Source of the DNA: an uncultured bacterium
GTDB taxonomy: Bacteria > Planctomycetota > UBA1135 > GCA-002686595
Length of the DNA stretch: 64,000 nucleotides
Assembly: GCA_937896235.1 (NCBI GenBank)
Contig: CALBMX010000110.1
Coordinates: forward strand, 1-64,000
Direction of reading: 5' to 3'
The notes under the pieces were generated by a model. The model searched no databases. It had not been told where the DNA came from and saw only the letters and a program-made list of their open reading frames with translations. Position 1 is the first letter of the stretch. Each line of letters begins with the position of its first letter. A program made the position numbers and the translations under genes. Below are positions 17,962 through 27,475 of the stretch, one piece after another.

Positions 17962-19365
17962 ATGAATCGGCTCCCCCTTGTCATCAACCTCGCGGTCACC
18001 TTGTTTGCCGCAGTCGTAACCGGAGGGCTGCTAGTGGGGGCTTTCGACGTGTCCACTCCAGTCCGGGTTGGATTCACCGTGCTGGCCTTTCTTCTCTTTT
18101 GGAGCCAGGTCTCCCAATTTCGGAACGTCCGGACGATTGCCGTACTCACGCGGGCCCTCTCCAAAATTGGGCCGGACGAATACGAGGATGAGCCACAGGT
18201 TGGGCTCGTCCACGGCGGGGGCGAGTGGAGAGATCTTGGGGCCAGCCTGGAGGACCTCCACGCGGCAATCTCCCATGTGGAATCCCGTGTAGCAAGCAGT
18301 GCTGCCAAAGCAGATCAGGGTTCTGCCCAGCGCCGGTTGATCCTAAAGAGCATGGCGGACGGCCTTTTGGCGATCGATATAGAGGAACATGTCGTTTTGC
18401 TGAACACAGCTGCCGTTCGCTTGCTGGACCTGCCGAAAGCGAACCACCAAGGGCACCTATTGGAGGACGTCACCTCGCGTACCGAGGTGCTCTTGATGAT
18501 GAAGAAGTGCCTCAAAGATGGGTACTCCGCGCGCGAACGTGTCGAGCTGGCCTACGCCAACGGTGTTCATAGCCGGGTGCTTGAGCTGCGGGTCGCACCA
18601 CTCGAATCCGAGCACTCACAGCAGCGCGCAGGATGTGTCTTGGTGATTGAGGATCGCACGGAGCTCGACCGCCTTGAGCGCGTCCGGAGAGATTTTGTCT
18701 CCAACGTTTCCCACGAGCTCAAGACACCTCTGACGAGCGTTCGCGGGTACTTGGACACTTTGATTGACGACCCGGAGGTTGATCCTGAAATACGTCAACG
18801 CTTCCTTATCAAAGCGAACAACAATGCCGAGCGGCTCGCGGCGATTGTAGGCGACTTGATCTCTCTAGCTCGAGCCGAGTCTGAAGAGGGGGATGCCATT
18901 CGTGCGCCTGTGAACTTGGCGGAGGTCGTTCGCGACGTTGTTCTTGAGGCGGCTCCAACAGCCGAGCTAAAAGGCATCCATATCGCAATTCACGCCGAGA
19001 GCAGCTGTACGATTCTCGGGGACAGGCTCGCACTGCAGACGGCGCTGCTCAACCTTGTACATAACGCGATTCACTATTCGCCTTCCAACATCGAGGTTCG
19101 TGTCAGGCTCACGCGGAAAGTGGGGTCGGTAGTCCTCGCCGTCGAAGACGACGGGCCGGGGATCCCGGCGAGCCACCAGGAGCGGCTCTTCGAGCGCTTC
19201 TACCGTGTGGACAAGGATCGCTCGCGCGAGCTAGGCGGCACGGGCCTTGGGCTCTCGATCGTTCGCAACGTTGCGGCGGCTCACGGTGGAACGGCGGGGG
19301 TCGAGAGCGAGACGGGGGAGGGCAGCCGGTTCTGGATTGAGCTGCCTCTGTCCGACCTCGTATGA
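17962..19365 (+). CDS. phoR: PhoR-like sensor histidine kinase
   Basis: Inner-membrane kinase of 467 residues. Two helices (about 7-28 and 35-52) with almost no periplasmic loop, a cytoplasmic linker, a PAS domain at about 125-235, the HisKA box RRDFVSNVSHELKTPLTSV with H251, and the ATPase domain with HNAIHYSP, DDGPGIP and GTGLGLSIV. The minimal sensor loop is typical of PhoR, which reads transporter state rather than an external ligand. ATG at 17962 starts just before the first helix; an in-frame GTG at 17881 is an alternative. Partner of the regulator 150 bases upstream. Confidence 0.82.
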   Translation: MNRLPLVINLAVTLFAAVVTGGLLVGAFDVSTPVRVGFTVLAFLLFWSQVSQFRNVRTIAVLTRALSKIGPDEYEDEPQVGLVHGGGEWRDLGASLEDLHAAISHVESRVASSAAKADQGSAQRRLILKSMADGLLAIDIEEHVVLLNTAAVRLLDLPKANHQGHLLEDVTSRTEVLLMMKKCLKDGYSARERVELAYANGVHSRVLELRVAPLESEHSQQRAGCVLVIEDRTELDRLERVRRDFVSNVSHELKTPLTSVRGYLDTLIDDPEVDPEIRQRFLIKANNNAERLAAIVGDLISLARAESEEGDAIRAPVNLAEVVRDVVLEAAPTAELKGIHIAIHAESSCTILGDRLALQTALLNLVHNAIHYSPSNIEVRVRLTRKVGSVVLAVEDDGPGIPASHQERLFERFYRVDKDRSRELGGTGLGLSIVRNVAAAHGGTAGVESETGEGSRFWIELPLSDLV

Positions 19366-19554
19366 GCCCAATGAAAAGTGCCTCATTCCGGCTGTAAACG
19401 AATTTGCAACTTTCTTTGGGATTGCCTCAGATTCCCGGGGGCTCTTGGTCGACAGGAATAGTGGGAGCACCTTGGGGAAGGTGAATCCACGAGCGCCGAC
19501 TCGAAACTCTTCTCGGTGTTTGTTGTTTTAGGTACCGGGAAAGGGGAAACGGCT

Positions 19555-20361
19555 GTGGATATAAAAGGATTCGGACACGAGGCAGCATTTCGCCCTCAGT
19601 CCATCAAGTTGGATATCGACTTGGAAAAGCGCAATGGGAAGCTGGGGCTTTCGAAGCGCATCGTGACTGCATCGGATGATCCATCAGGTGCTGGCATCTT
19701 GGCAAGGATGGAGGCGCGCGCCGCGGGCTTTGGTGTTGGCCAGCAAAACGCACGGGCGGGGATGGGCCTGACGCGCTCTGCTAGTGGCGCACTAGATGGG
19801 GTCAGTCGGAGTTTGGAGCGTATGCGCGAGCTTGCGACGCAGGCTGCCAGCGGCACCTTTTCGGACCAAGATCGGATAAACCTCGATACGGAGTTCCAAA
19901 GCCTTAAGGATGAGATCGGCAGCTCCTTGGAAACAGACTTCGGCGGCTTGCAGCTCTTCTCGGGTGACACCGTTTCGTTCGGAGTTGGACCCGATGTTGG
20001 TGACACGGTAGATGTTCAGCTACCGGACTCTGCCGCTTCGGCCTTCGCCGATCTCGACGTACTCTCGGTGAGCACGTCCGCCGGCGCCGCGGTCTCCCTA
20101 CAGGATATCGACGTCGCGATCGACGCGGTCGCCTCGGCGCAAGCGGAGATCGGGTCGAGTGAGCAGGCTCTATCGAGTGCGTCTTCCGTCGCCGCACAGT
20201 CAAAGGTGAGTGCGGCTGCGTCGGCAAGCACCTTAGGTGATGCGGACATTGCCATGGAGTCAGCGGAGTTGGCGCGCACAGGGATTCTGCGCCACGCCGT
20301 GCTTTCGATGCAGATTCATAGCGCTCTTAACGAGGCGCTGGTTGGAAAGCTTCTGAGCTAA
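19555..20361 (+). CDS. Short flagellin-like protein
   Basis: 268 residues resembling the conserved ends of flagellin without the variable outer domains. The N-terminal half shows LSKRIVTASDDPSGAGILARM (compare the flagellin RInsAkDDaAGlaI region), then SLERMRELATQAASGTFSDQDR and LDTEFQSLKDEI. The C-terminal helix DADIAMESAELARTGILRHAVLSMQIHSALNEAL matches the flagellin C-terminal D0/D1 part. I place the start at GTG 19555, with AAGGGG eight bases upstream; no ATG exists at the right place. Exported by the flagellar type III system if functional. No other flagellar genes occur in the window. The extreme N terminus is shorter than usual in flagellins. Confidence 0.72.
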   Translation: MDIKGFGHEAAFRPQSIKLDIDLEKRNGKLGLSKRIVTASDDPSGAGILARMEARAAGFGVGQQNARAGMGLTRSASGALDGVSRSLERMRELATQAASGTFSDQDRINLDTEFQSLKDEIGSSLETDFGGLQLFSGDTVSFGVGPDVGDTVDVQLPDSAASAFADLDVLSVSTSAGAAVSLQDIDVAIDAVASAQAEIGSSEQALSSASSVAAQSKVSAAASASTLGDADIAMESAELARTGILRHAVLSMQIHSALNEALVGKLLS

Positions 20362-20431
20362 ACGGCTTTTGAAAAATGCCGGAGGTGCTTCTATTGACGA
20401 GGCCTTCCCGGCATGTCCTTGGGCCTGGTCG

Positions 20432-21931
20432 TTAGGCGCGGAAGCAGTTTCTACCGGCTTCTTTGGCCTCGTACAACTTAGCGTCCGCTGTTTCGAGCAG
20501 TCGCTGGCCATCGAGGTCGGAGCGGACCGTAGCCATCTTCGCGCCACCGATACTGATCGTGATGCGAAGAATCTGGCCATCCCAAGGGATGCGCGCCTCT
20601 TCCACGGCGAAGCGAATGCGCTCGGCAGTTGCCGTCATCGACTTCTCATTTGCCAGCGGCATAATCACGGTGAACTCTTCACCACCATACCGGGCCGCAA
20701 AATCGCCTGGGCGAAGGACTTCACTCAAGACGTCACCCAATCCGGTCAAAACCGCATCGCCCGCGGCATGTCCCCAGGTGTCGTTGAATAGCTTGAAGTT
20801 GTCTACATCCAACATGAGAAGGCCTAACTCTTCGGGCATCCTGCGCCCTAGGCGCCGGCGAATCTCCTCGTCGAGCCTTTGATTGAGGGCAGCGCGATTG
20901 GGCAAGTTCGTGAGGACATCCGTGGACGCTTGAAGTTTCAACTTCTCTTTTTCGGCGCGGAGTGCATCTTGAGAGCGCTTGGCCTCGCTCAAGTCGACGG
21001 CGCTAGAGATGCTTCGCGCCAAGAGCTGCTCGCGTGCAGCCTGCACGAGTGCACTGCTACTTCGCCCAGGGGGAAGTTCGATTTGAATTAAGCCTGCCAT
21101 CTCATTTACACCGCTGCCGAGCTCGTTGAGCAGGGCGTCGAGGTCGAGGTGTCCAAGGCCGTACCGGGCTCCTGCCCATTTCAAAAGTGTGTGGTATGGA
21201 GTGGCACGATTGGTGTCGCACAGAACACGGCCTGAGAGTGCGGCGAGCGCCATGATTGCTGTGAGCTCTCGCGTCTCGGTTTCTAGCCCTTTGGGCAGGT
21301 GCGCCGGCCTTTGCATGTAGCCCACGGCGCTGACCGTGCGGCAGGGGAGTGACCAGGATTCCAGAAGCGCAAGCAGGACGTCCGACTGACAGAAGCCATA
21401 GTGTTTCTCCTCCGCTTCCGAGCTCGGCCAGTTACCGGGCGACTGGATGATCAACTCGTGGTAGTCCTCAGGCATGCCGCGTGCCAAAATCGAACCGCCG
21501 ATGTGCGAGAGCATTCCGCAGAGAAAAGCCTCATCCGCAAGATCGGAATTGCCGGAACGAATCGCAAGCATTCGGCCCGCAACCGAGACGGTCAAGCTGC
21601 GCTTCCAGAAGTCGATGTAGTCGAATTCCTTGTCGCCGTTCATGGCTTCGACCAACGAGAAAGAGAGGGCCAGCATCATCACGGACTTCATGCCCAGGAT
21701 CATGCTGGCCTGCTGAATCGTGTGAACTTCACTGCCCATACTGAACAGTGATGAATTGGAGAGCTTGAGCAGCTTCGCTGTCAGGCCAGGGTCGCAGGAG
21801 ACCGCCTCTGCAATATCTTCGAGAGTTGCGCTCTGGTCTTCGGCGATGCGCATGACTTCGAGGGCCACAGACGGAAGGCTGGGAAGAGACTCGCGAGTCA
21901 ACAGCTTTGAGGGGATCGTTGCGCTTGGCAT
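20432..21931 (-). CDS. HDOD domain-diguanylate cyclase (GGDEF) protein
   Basis: Cytoplasmic signalling protein of 499 residues. HDOD domain at about 15-215 (LPSLPSVALEVMRIAED, DPGLTAKLLKLSNSSLF), a coiled coil around 300-335, then a GGDEF domain with DVLTNLPNRAALNQRL, LLMLDVDNFKLFND and the active-site RYGGEEF. An RxxD (RPGD) lies five residues before GGEEF, so the inhibitory I-site for c-di-GMP is present. It should make c-di-GMP from two GTP. Converges with the flagellin-like gene, which fits control of motility but does not prove it. Confidence 0.87.
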   Translation of the reverse strand: MPSATIPSKLLTRESLPSLPSVALEVMRIAEDQSATLEDIAEAVSCDPGLTAKLLKLSNSSLFSMGSEVHTIQQASMILGMKSVMMLALSFSLVEAMNGDKEFDYIDFWKRSLTVSVAGRMLAIRSGNSDLADEAFLCGMLSHIGGSILARGMPEDYHELIIQSPGNWPSSEAEEKHYGFCQSDVLLALLESWSLPCRTVSAVGYMQRPAHLPKGLETETRELTAIMALAALSGRVLCDTNRATPYHTLLKWAGARYGLGHLDLDALLNELGSGVNEMAGLIQIELPPGRSSSALVQAAREQLLARSISSAVDLSEAKRSQDALRAEKEKLKLQASTDVLTNLPNRAALNQRLDEEIRRRLGRRMPEELGLLMLDVDNFKLFNDTWGHAAGDAVLTGLGDVLSEVLRPGDFAARYGGEEFTVIMPLANEKSMTATAERIRFAVEEARIPWDGQILRITISIGGAKMATVRSDLDGQRLLETADAKLYEAKEAGRNCFRA

Positions 21932-22232
21932 TTGTGTGATCGTGCAGTCGTAAATTCGGTGGGGTTCGTCGCGCAGAAGCGAGTTATCAGAAGGTCGGCA
22001 TAAACGAGGATGGACTTGAATCCTTCTCTTGATGGCGGCGAATAGGAGCGTCAGCCTCGGTATTCAACCCATGGGTGGCAATCCACCTTGAATTTTGGGC
22101 GTATAGTGCTGGTTTGACAAAGCGCCTCTCTCGACCAGGACAATATTTGAAGCTATCCGACAATCGGCCGGTCCCCCATGTGGGAAGCAAGGCGTCCTCC
22201 GCCATCCATAGCACTCCCTCGGCAGGTCGCTG
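21932..22232. other. Gap of about 300 bases without recognised gene
   Basis: Region upstream of both the HDOD-GGDEF gene (minus) and the small membrane-protein gene (plus), so it should hold both promoters. A TTGACA occurs near 22117 but no well-spaced -10 element was found. No RNA gene was recognised. Confidence 0.35.
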
Positions 22233-22643
22233 ATGAGGCCTTGGAGCTCCTCGGACGGCCACAAACCTGGCCATCTAGAGGGAGGGCGCAAACGGGGGCA
22301 ACTCGAGAATAGTCGTTTCGAGCGGGACGCGAAGGAGTTTGGGCAAGCGGGACCGAGAGCGGGGCGAACACTCGGGGTCGGCCTCTTCTTCACAGCTATT
22401 GGCTTGATGCTAGTTCTGGCGAACGGAGGTGGAGTACCGGAGTCGATGCACGCTCCTGCGACCGAGTCCGGGCCTCTCCTTCAGCGAGCCTTGGCTTTGC
22501 TTGAGAGCTCCTTGGGAGGAGCCACCGGCGTGGGGTTGATGATCGTCGGATCTATCTTGACGGCTCGTGTAGCTCTCCGTGGGGAAGAGGCAAAGCATGC
22601 TGGGGCGAAACCAGCTGTAGGCAACTCTCCCCGTAGGGGTTAG
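22233..22643 (+). CDS. Small two-helix membrane protein, unknown
   Basis: 136 residues, no family recognised. About 44 polar residues are followed by a hydrophobic helix (GVGLFFTAIGLMLVLA), a loop, and a second helix (GATGVGLMIVGSILTARVAL), ending with a basic tail. The regular two-helix pattern and the four-base stop overlap with the convergent transporter gene make a real gene plausible, but the long basic N-terminal part could mean that the start is wrong or that the frame is spurious. Confidence 0.45.
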   Translation: MRPWSSSDGHKPGHLEGGRKRGQLENSRFERDAKEFGQAGPRAGRTLGVGLFFTAIGLMLVLANGGGVPESMHAPATESGPLLQRALALLESSLGGATGVGLMIVGSILTARVALRGEEAKHAGAKPAVGNSPRRG

Positions 22644-23602
22644 GCGGAGAGCGCTTTGCGTTTTTTGGGTCCGAGCTCGGCAATGAGGTTGCCGGTTAGC
22701 AGTGCGATCGCGCCGAACGCGAACCAGTAGTTGGCCGTCTCCATCCCGTAAATGATGGAGATCACGGTGCCCCAGACGGGTTCGAGCGCATAGAGCGTGG
22801 CGGCGCGCACGGGTTCCAATAATCGTTGGTAGTGGTTGAGCACAGACAGGGCGACTAGAGTCGCGAGTAGGGAGCAACAGGCGAGCGGCATCCAGTAGGG
22901 ATACTGACTGAGTAATCCGAGGAGCTCGGTGGGAGTGGGTGCGCCCTCTTGTAGAAGCGTCCAAGCTGTGTAGATAGCTGATCCCACAGCGACAAATGTG
23001 AACGAGGAGAGGGAGACGGCGGCCGGCGCGTAGCGCCGAGTCAGCGAATCTGTAGTTAGGATCGTTCCCGCGAAAACAAAGGCGCAGAGAACCGTTAGCC
23101 ACTCGGCCAAACCAAACTCGATTTGGGGTGGGCCAGAGATGTAGGCAGCTCCGACCGTGGCGAGCAAGACTCCTGCGAGGATCGATGGTGAGAGGTTGCG
23201 GTGCTTTGCAAAGAAGAGCGACAGGAACGCGGTGAAGATCACATACAGGCTGGTGAGGAATGCGGAGACTGCAGGCGAGAGCGTTGTCAGCGCGGTCATC
23301 TGCAACATGAACCCAACCAATAGCAAGAGGCCAAGGCCACTGCCTTCGATCCACAAGCGTGGCGTCAGGTTCTCTCGTTTGCGACAGGAGGGCAGGAAGA
23401 GCGGGAGCAGTAGCGCCGCAATTCCGAAGCGCAAGGTCAGAAACAATCCCCTGGCCGAGGCCTCTCCATCAGGCCCTAGGGAGAGCGTTGCTTGGTCGAG
23501 CGCTTGTTTCATCCACACAAACGTCCAGCCCCAAATCACCGTGACGAGGAGCAGGGCGAGCAGCGCTTTGCGGTGCTCCGTTGTTGATAGCGTGGAACTC
23601 AT
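22640..23602 (-). CDS. EamA/DMT-family transporter
   Basis: Inner-membrane protein of 320 residues with ten predicted helices in two EamA repeats. Helix 1 has VTVIWGWTFVWMKQAL, the typical entry of the drug/metabolite transporter superfamily; each repeat ends with the conserved pattern seen in LSPAVSAFLTSLYVIFTAFLS and LEPVWGTVISIIYGMET. Substrate unknown; relatives export amino acids or other small metabolites. Confidence 0.83.
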   Translation of the reverse strand: MSSTLSTTEHRKALLALLLVTVIWGWTFVWMKQALDQATLSLGPDGEASARGLFLTLRFGIAALLLPLFLPSCRKRENLTPRLWIEGSGLGLLLLVGFMLQMTALTTLSPAVSAFLTSLYVIFTAFLSLFFAKHRNLSPSILAGVLLATVGAAYISGPPQIEFGLAEWLTVLCAFVFAGTILTTDSLTRRYAPAAVSLSSFTFVAVGSAIYTAWTLLQEGAPTPTELLGLLSQYPYWMPLACCSLLATLVALSVLNHYQRLLEPVRAATLYALEPVWGTVISIIYGMETANYWFAFGAIALLTGNLIAELGPKKRKALSA

Positions 23603-23750
23603 AGGGATTTAGCGCGGTATTCTACAGTTGGCCTGACTGGTCGTACGCCTGCGGCTTGGCGAATCTCTTCGCTAGGCGCTCCCGCCTATCCGGTGGGGCT
23701 TGCCATGGGGTAGAGCGCAACGCGCCGTCTCGAACAGGGGGGCATAACTT

Positions 23751-23779
23751 GCAAGAGCTGCTCGCCGAGGAGCTCTTGC
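23751..23779 (-). terminator. Hairpin downstream of the acetyltransferase gene
   Basis: Perfect 9-bp inverted repeat, GCAAGAGCT and AGCTCTTGC, with an 11-base loop, located 14 bases after the stop of the minus-strand acetyltransferase gene. No T tract follows on that strand, so its action as a terminator is uncertain. Confidence 0.35.
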
Positions 23780-23792
23780 CGGCGGCAATCCG

Positions 23793-24332
23793 CTACAGGG
23801 CGTCAAAGGCAGGGTGGTAATGCACCTCGCCCGCACGGTCGGTGAGTGCATTTGCCATGATCTCGATACCAAAGAAGGCGTTAGCGTTCTCTTCACTCCT
23901 GTAATACAGGCCGAGTGGGGACATCTGCTCGAATCCCAAGCGTGGGTAGTACTCTGGATGGCCAAGTACAAAAACGGCGGACACGCCGAGCTCGCGGCAA
24001 GCTTCCAGGGCACTCGAGACAAGCCGAGACCCCACTCCTCGGCGCTGGCAATCTGGTCGGACAGCCATGGGGCCGAGCGCCATATAGAGCACACCCTTAG
24101 GAGCCCCATCGATTTGGACTGGGCTGACGAGAGTGTGCCCGACGACCTCTCCGTTGAGCCGCCGCTCTCCGGCAATAGCCACCAACGAGACAACGGGGTT
24201 TGCGGATCCGCGAACCTTGTCGACCAATCGGGACTCCCCATCTGTGGCGAAGGCCGCAGAGTGAATCGCGAAGACGTCCTTGAAGTCCCGTGGGCACTCA
24301 TCGCGCGTGAGGAAATTTAGAGCCCTTTTCAT
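23793..24332 (-). CDS. YhbS-type GNAT N-acetyltransferase
   Basis: 179-residue acetyltransferase. The segment VLYMALGPMAVRPDCQRRGVGSRLVSSALE holds the acetyl-CoA loop (Q/RxxGxG/A), followed by VFVLGHPEYYPRLGFE, characteristic of the YhbS group. Substrate unknown. ATG at 24332 is preferred over an in-frame TTG two codons upstream. Divergent from pepN across a 390-base gap. Confidence 0.82.
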   Translation of the reverse strand: MKRALNFLTRDECPRDFKDVFAIHSAAFATDGESRLVDKVRGSANPVVSLVAIAGERRLNGEVVGHTLVSPVQIDGAPKGVLYMALGPMAVRPDCQRRGVGSRLVSSALEACRELGVSAVFVLGHPEYYPRLGFEQMSPLGLYYRSEENANAFFGIEIMANALTDRAGEVHYHPAFDAL

Positions 24333-24724
24333 AATCAACCATTTTAGGACAAAGGTGAGAGTTTGCGAAGGGCAGCACCCCGCAGATTTTTAGGGTCGAT
24401 TTTACCTTTGCTGGGAATAGGTTCCCTTTTTGAATCGCGGTAGGCCCCCGGCCGCTGAGGTGGCGCTTACGACACCATAAAATGGCCTCTTGGGCTCCAA
24501 GGTTGCATCCTTGGCAGCGGCGGGAGTTGCTCCTTTTTGAAATGGCACCCCGTAACGGCAAAAAGGGTCCCGCGATACCGCTAGGGGTGATTCTCGACCC
24601 TGTTTAGAAGGATTCTGGCACACAAAAGAGTGTATTCTGCTCTCGGAATTAATCGGCACCCTAGGAATCGCATCTTTTAAGGTGGGATGGAGCCGACCAC
24701 TTATCTCTAAAAATCAATCGCTCC
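24333..24724. other. Gap of 390 bases without recognised gene
   Basis: Upstream of both an acetyltransferase gene and pepN. It is less GC-rich than its surroundings and holds several small possible hairpins and short T runs, but no riboswitch, tRNA or convincing small open frame was recognised. Presumably a divergent promoter region. Confidence 0.35.
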
Positions 24725-27391
24725 ATGAATCCGTCCTTATCTGCGCCCGTCGCGCCCCCTCAACCCATCCTCCGCAAAGACTACACCGAGCCCAATTTTT
24801 GGATCGATACGGTCGAGCTCCGGTTTGAGCTTGGAGAGGGCGAGACCCTCGTGCACTCCAAACTGGTCATGCGCACGAATGACACCGTGAACGATGGGAC
24901 GTGTCCCCTTGTGCTCATGGGCGAGCTCCTCGACACCAAGAGCATCTCGATCAACGGAGTGGCGGTCGAATATTCGGTTGCCGAGGAAGAGCTGACCATC
25001 GCGAGTGTCCCCACGGGGACGTTTGTTTTTGAGTCGACCGTGGCGGTCAAACCGGAGGAGAACTTGTCGCTTTCGGGCCTCTACAAATCGTCCGGTAACT
25101 TCTGCACCCAATGCGAGGCCGAAGGGTTCCGCCGCATCACTTGGTACCTCGACCGCCCCGATGTCATGGCGACGTTCACGGTCACCATCGACGCAGACGC
25201 GACCAAGTATCCCGTCATGCTTTCGAATGGCAACAAGGTCAGCACCGAAGTCCTTGAGAGCGGCTTGACTCGTGTTGTTTGGGAAGACCCGCACAAGAAG
25301 CCTAGCTACTTGTTCGCGCTGGTTTCGGGCAACTTGAAGTGCCACGCTGGTGAGTACACCACGACCTCGGGGCGCAAGGTCGCCCTGGAGATATGGGTGG
25401 AGCCTCAGAACATCGACAAGTGCGAGCACGCTTTGGTTTCGTTGCAGAAGTCGATGAAGTGGGACGAGGACACTTTCGGTCTGGAGTACGACCTCGACAT
25501 CTACATGATTGTTGCGGTCGGCGACTTCAACATGGGCGCGATGGAGAATAAGGGCCTCAACGTCTTCAACTCGAAGTTTGTTCTCGCCAGCCCCGACACG
25601 GCTACCGATGGCGATTACGAGGGCATCGAGGGCGTGATCGCGCACGAGTACTTCCACAACTGGACTGGCAACCGCGTGACCTGTCGCGACTGGTTCCAGC
25701 TGACCCTTAAAGAGGGGTTGACTGTCTTCCGCGACCAGCAGTTCTCGGGCGACATGATTAGCAAGGCCGTACTTCGCATCCAAGACGTACGCGGACTTCG
25801 CATGGCGCAGTTCCCCGAGGACGCAGGCCCGATGGCGCACCCGATCCGGCCGGAGTCGTACATCGAGATGAACAACTTCTACACCTCGACTGTGTACCAA
25901 AAAGGCAGCGAAGTGATTCGCATGTACCACACACTGCTTGGCGTCGAGGGCTTCCGTAAAGGAATGGATCTCTACTTTGAACGCCATGACGGGTGCGCTG
26001 TGACCTGCGACGACTTCCGCGCGGCGATGGCCGATGCGAACGGTCGCGACCTGACGCAGTTCGAGAACTGGTACACCCAGGCTGGCACACCCACTTTGAA
26101 GGTGACGGACAACTTTGACGCGGCGAGGTCGGAGTACACCATGACCTTCGAGCAGTCCCGCGGCGAAGTACCCGGTGGCGAGGCATTCCGACCGATGCTC
26201 TTGCCCGTGCGCCTCGGCCTAATGGCCGCCGACGGAAGTGACCTTCCTCTTTATGGAGAAGTGTCCGTTCAAGGCGCGACAGAGACTGTGATCGAGTTGA
26301 CCGCTGAGCGCACCTGCGTGACCTTTACCGGCATCACCGCGCACCCCGTCCCTTCGGTCCTGCGCAATTTTTCCGCACCGGTGAAGTTGGAAATGGAAGA
26401 GTCCGACGCGAACCTCGCCTTCCGGATGGCCAACGACTCCGACTCGTTCAACCGCTGGGAAGCGGGCCAGTCCATGATGAAGCTGGTCTTGATGGGGCTG
26501 ATCGCGGACGTGCAGGCGGGCAAAGAGCTTGCTCTCAACCCGGGACTCGTCAGCGCCTACGGTGCGCTTCTTGCGGACAAGAACTTGGACCCCGCGCTCA
26601 AGGCGAACGCGATGGGCCTTCCCGCCGAGCGCATTCTCGCCCAGGAGTACGCCACAATCGACCCCGACGCGATCCACACCGCACGCGTATTTGCGATTCG
26701 CGGTTTGGCTGCGGCACATCATGAGATTCTGCTGGCGACGTACAAGAGCTCTACCGTTGATGGTCCGTATCGCTATGCCAAAGAGGACATGGGGAAGCGC
26801 AGCTTGCGCAACTCGTGCCTAGGGATGCTGTCGAGCTTGATTGGTCAAGGTGGAGATGGCGACGAGATCGGCCTCCTGCAAGCGCACTTCGACAGCGCGA
26901 ATAACATGACGGATCAGATCGCAGGCCTAGCGATCTTGGCGGGCAAAGAGATCCCCGAGCGCAAGGTGGCGCTCGCGAGATTCTTTGATCAGTGGAAGCA
27001 CGACCCGCTTGTTGTGGACAAGTGGTTTACCGTGCAAGCCGTCACGTCCCATGCCGATGTGTTTGAGCATATTGTCGAGCTGTTCGGTCACCCCGACTTC
27101 ACGATGAAGAACCCAAACCGGATGCGCTCTCTGATCTCCTCGTTCGCAGCGGGCAACATGTGGGGCTTCCACCAGAAAGGCGGAAAGGCTTACACCTTCG
27201 TCGCGGATCGCGTGATCGAAGCGGACAAGCTGAACCCGCAAGTCGCAAGTCGTTTGGTGAGTAGCTTCAACTCTTGGAAGCGCTTTGATGAGACCCGTCA
27301 GGGGCTGATGAAGGCAGAGCTCGAGCGCATCGTCGCGACTCCGGGACTCTCGAAAGACGTCTTCGAAATCGTATCTAAGTCCCTGGCGTAA
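24725..27391 (+). CDS. pepN: Aminopeptidase N
   Basis: Cytoplasmic M1-family zinc aminopeptidase of 888 residues, the full PepN length. It removes N-terminal residues from peptides late in protein turnover. Exopeptidase motif GAMEN at 271-275; zinc site HEYFH at 307-311 with the third ligand E330 (LTLKEGLT). The C-terminal half follows the E. coli PepN type, including EEVPGGEAFRP-like sequence EVPGGEAFRPMLLPVRLGL and ENWYTQAGTPTLKV. Starts at ATG 24725 shortly after an extended AT-rich stretch and is followed by a strong terminator, so it is probably monocistronic. Confidence 0.95.
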   Translation: MNPSLSAPVAPPQPILRKDYTEPNFWIDTVELRFELGEGETLVHSKLVMRTNDTVNDGTCPLVLMGELLDTKSISINGVAVEYSVAEEELTIASVPTGTFVFESTVAVKPEENLSLSGLYKSSGNFCTQCEAEGFRRITWYLDRPDVMATFTVTIDADATKYPVMLSNGNKVSTEVLESGLTRVVWEDPHKKPSYLFALVSGNLKCHAGEYTTTSGRKVALEIWVEPQNIDKCEHALVSLQKSMKWDEDTFGLEYDLDIYMIVAVGDFNMGAMENKGLNVFNSKFVLASPDTATDGDYEGIEGVIAHEYFHNWTGNRVTCRDWFQLTLKEGLTVFRDQQFSGDMISKAVLRIQDVRGLRMAQFPEDAGPMAHPIRPESYIEMNNFYTSTVYQKGSEVIRMYHTLLGVEGFRKGMDLYFERHDGCAVTCDDFRAAMADANGRDLTQFENWYTQAGTPTLKVTDNFDAARSEYTMTFEQSRGEVPGGEAFRPMLLPVRLGLMAADGSDLPLYGEVSVQGATETVIELTAERTCVTFTGITAHPVPSVLRNFSAPVKLEMEESDANLAFRMANDSDSFNRWEAGQSMMKLVLMGLIADVQAGKELALNPGLVSAYGALLADKNLDPALKANAMGLPAERILAQEYATIDPDAIHTARVFAIRGLAAAHHEILLATYKSSTVDGPYRYAKEDMGKRSLRNSCLGMLSSLIGQGGDGDEIGLLQAHFDSANNMTDQIAGLAILAGKEIPERKVALARFFDQWKHDPLVVDKWFTVQAVTSHADVFEHIVELFGHPDFTMKNPNRMRSLISSFAAGNMWGFHQKGGKAYTFVADRVIEADKLNPQVASRLVSSFNSWKRFDETRQGLMKAELERIVATPGLSKDVFEIVSKSLA

Positions 27392-27417
27392 ACGCCGGAG
27401 CCAGCTAACGCATGGAG

Positions 27418-27468
27418 CCCAGGCCTATTGCCGCACGATCGCGCGGCAGTAGGCCTGGGGTCTTTTTA
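27418..27468 (+). terminator. Rho-independent terminator of pepN
   Basis: Long stem, CCCAGGCCTATTGCCGC at 27418-27434 pairing with GCGGCAGTAGGCCTGGGG at about 27443-27460 with one mismatch, followed by TCTTTTT. It also stands just behind the convergent hydrolase gene but has no T run on that strand. Confidence 0.88.
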
Positions 27469-27475
27469 TAGCGAG

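Noticed and set aside
24737-25987. Minus-strand open frame of 416 codons
   Set aside because: Antisense to the catalytic part of pepN, whose motifs are intact; no domain and a composition rich in Val, Arg, His and Asp.
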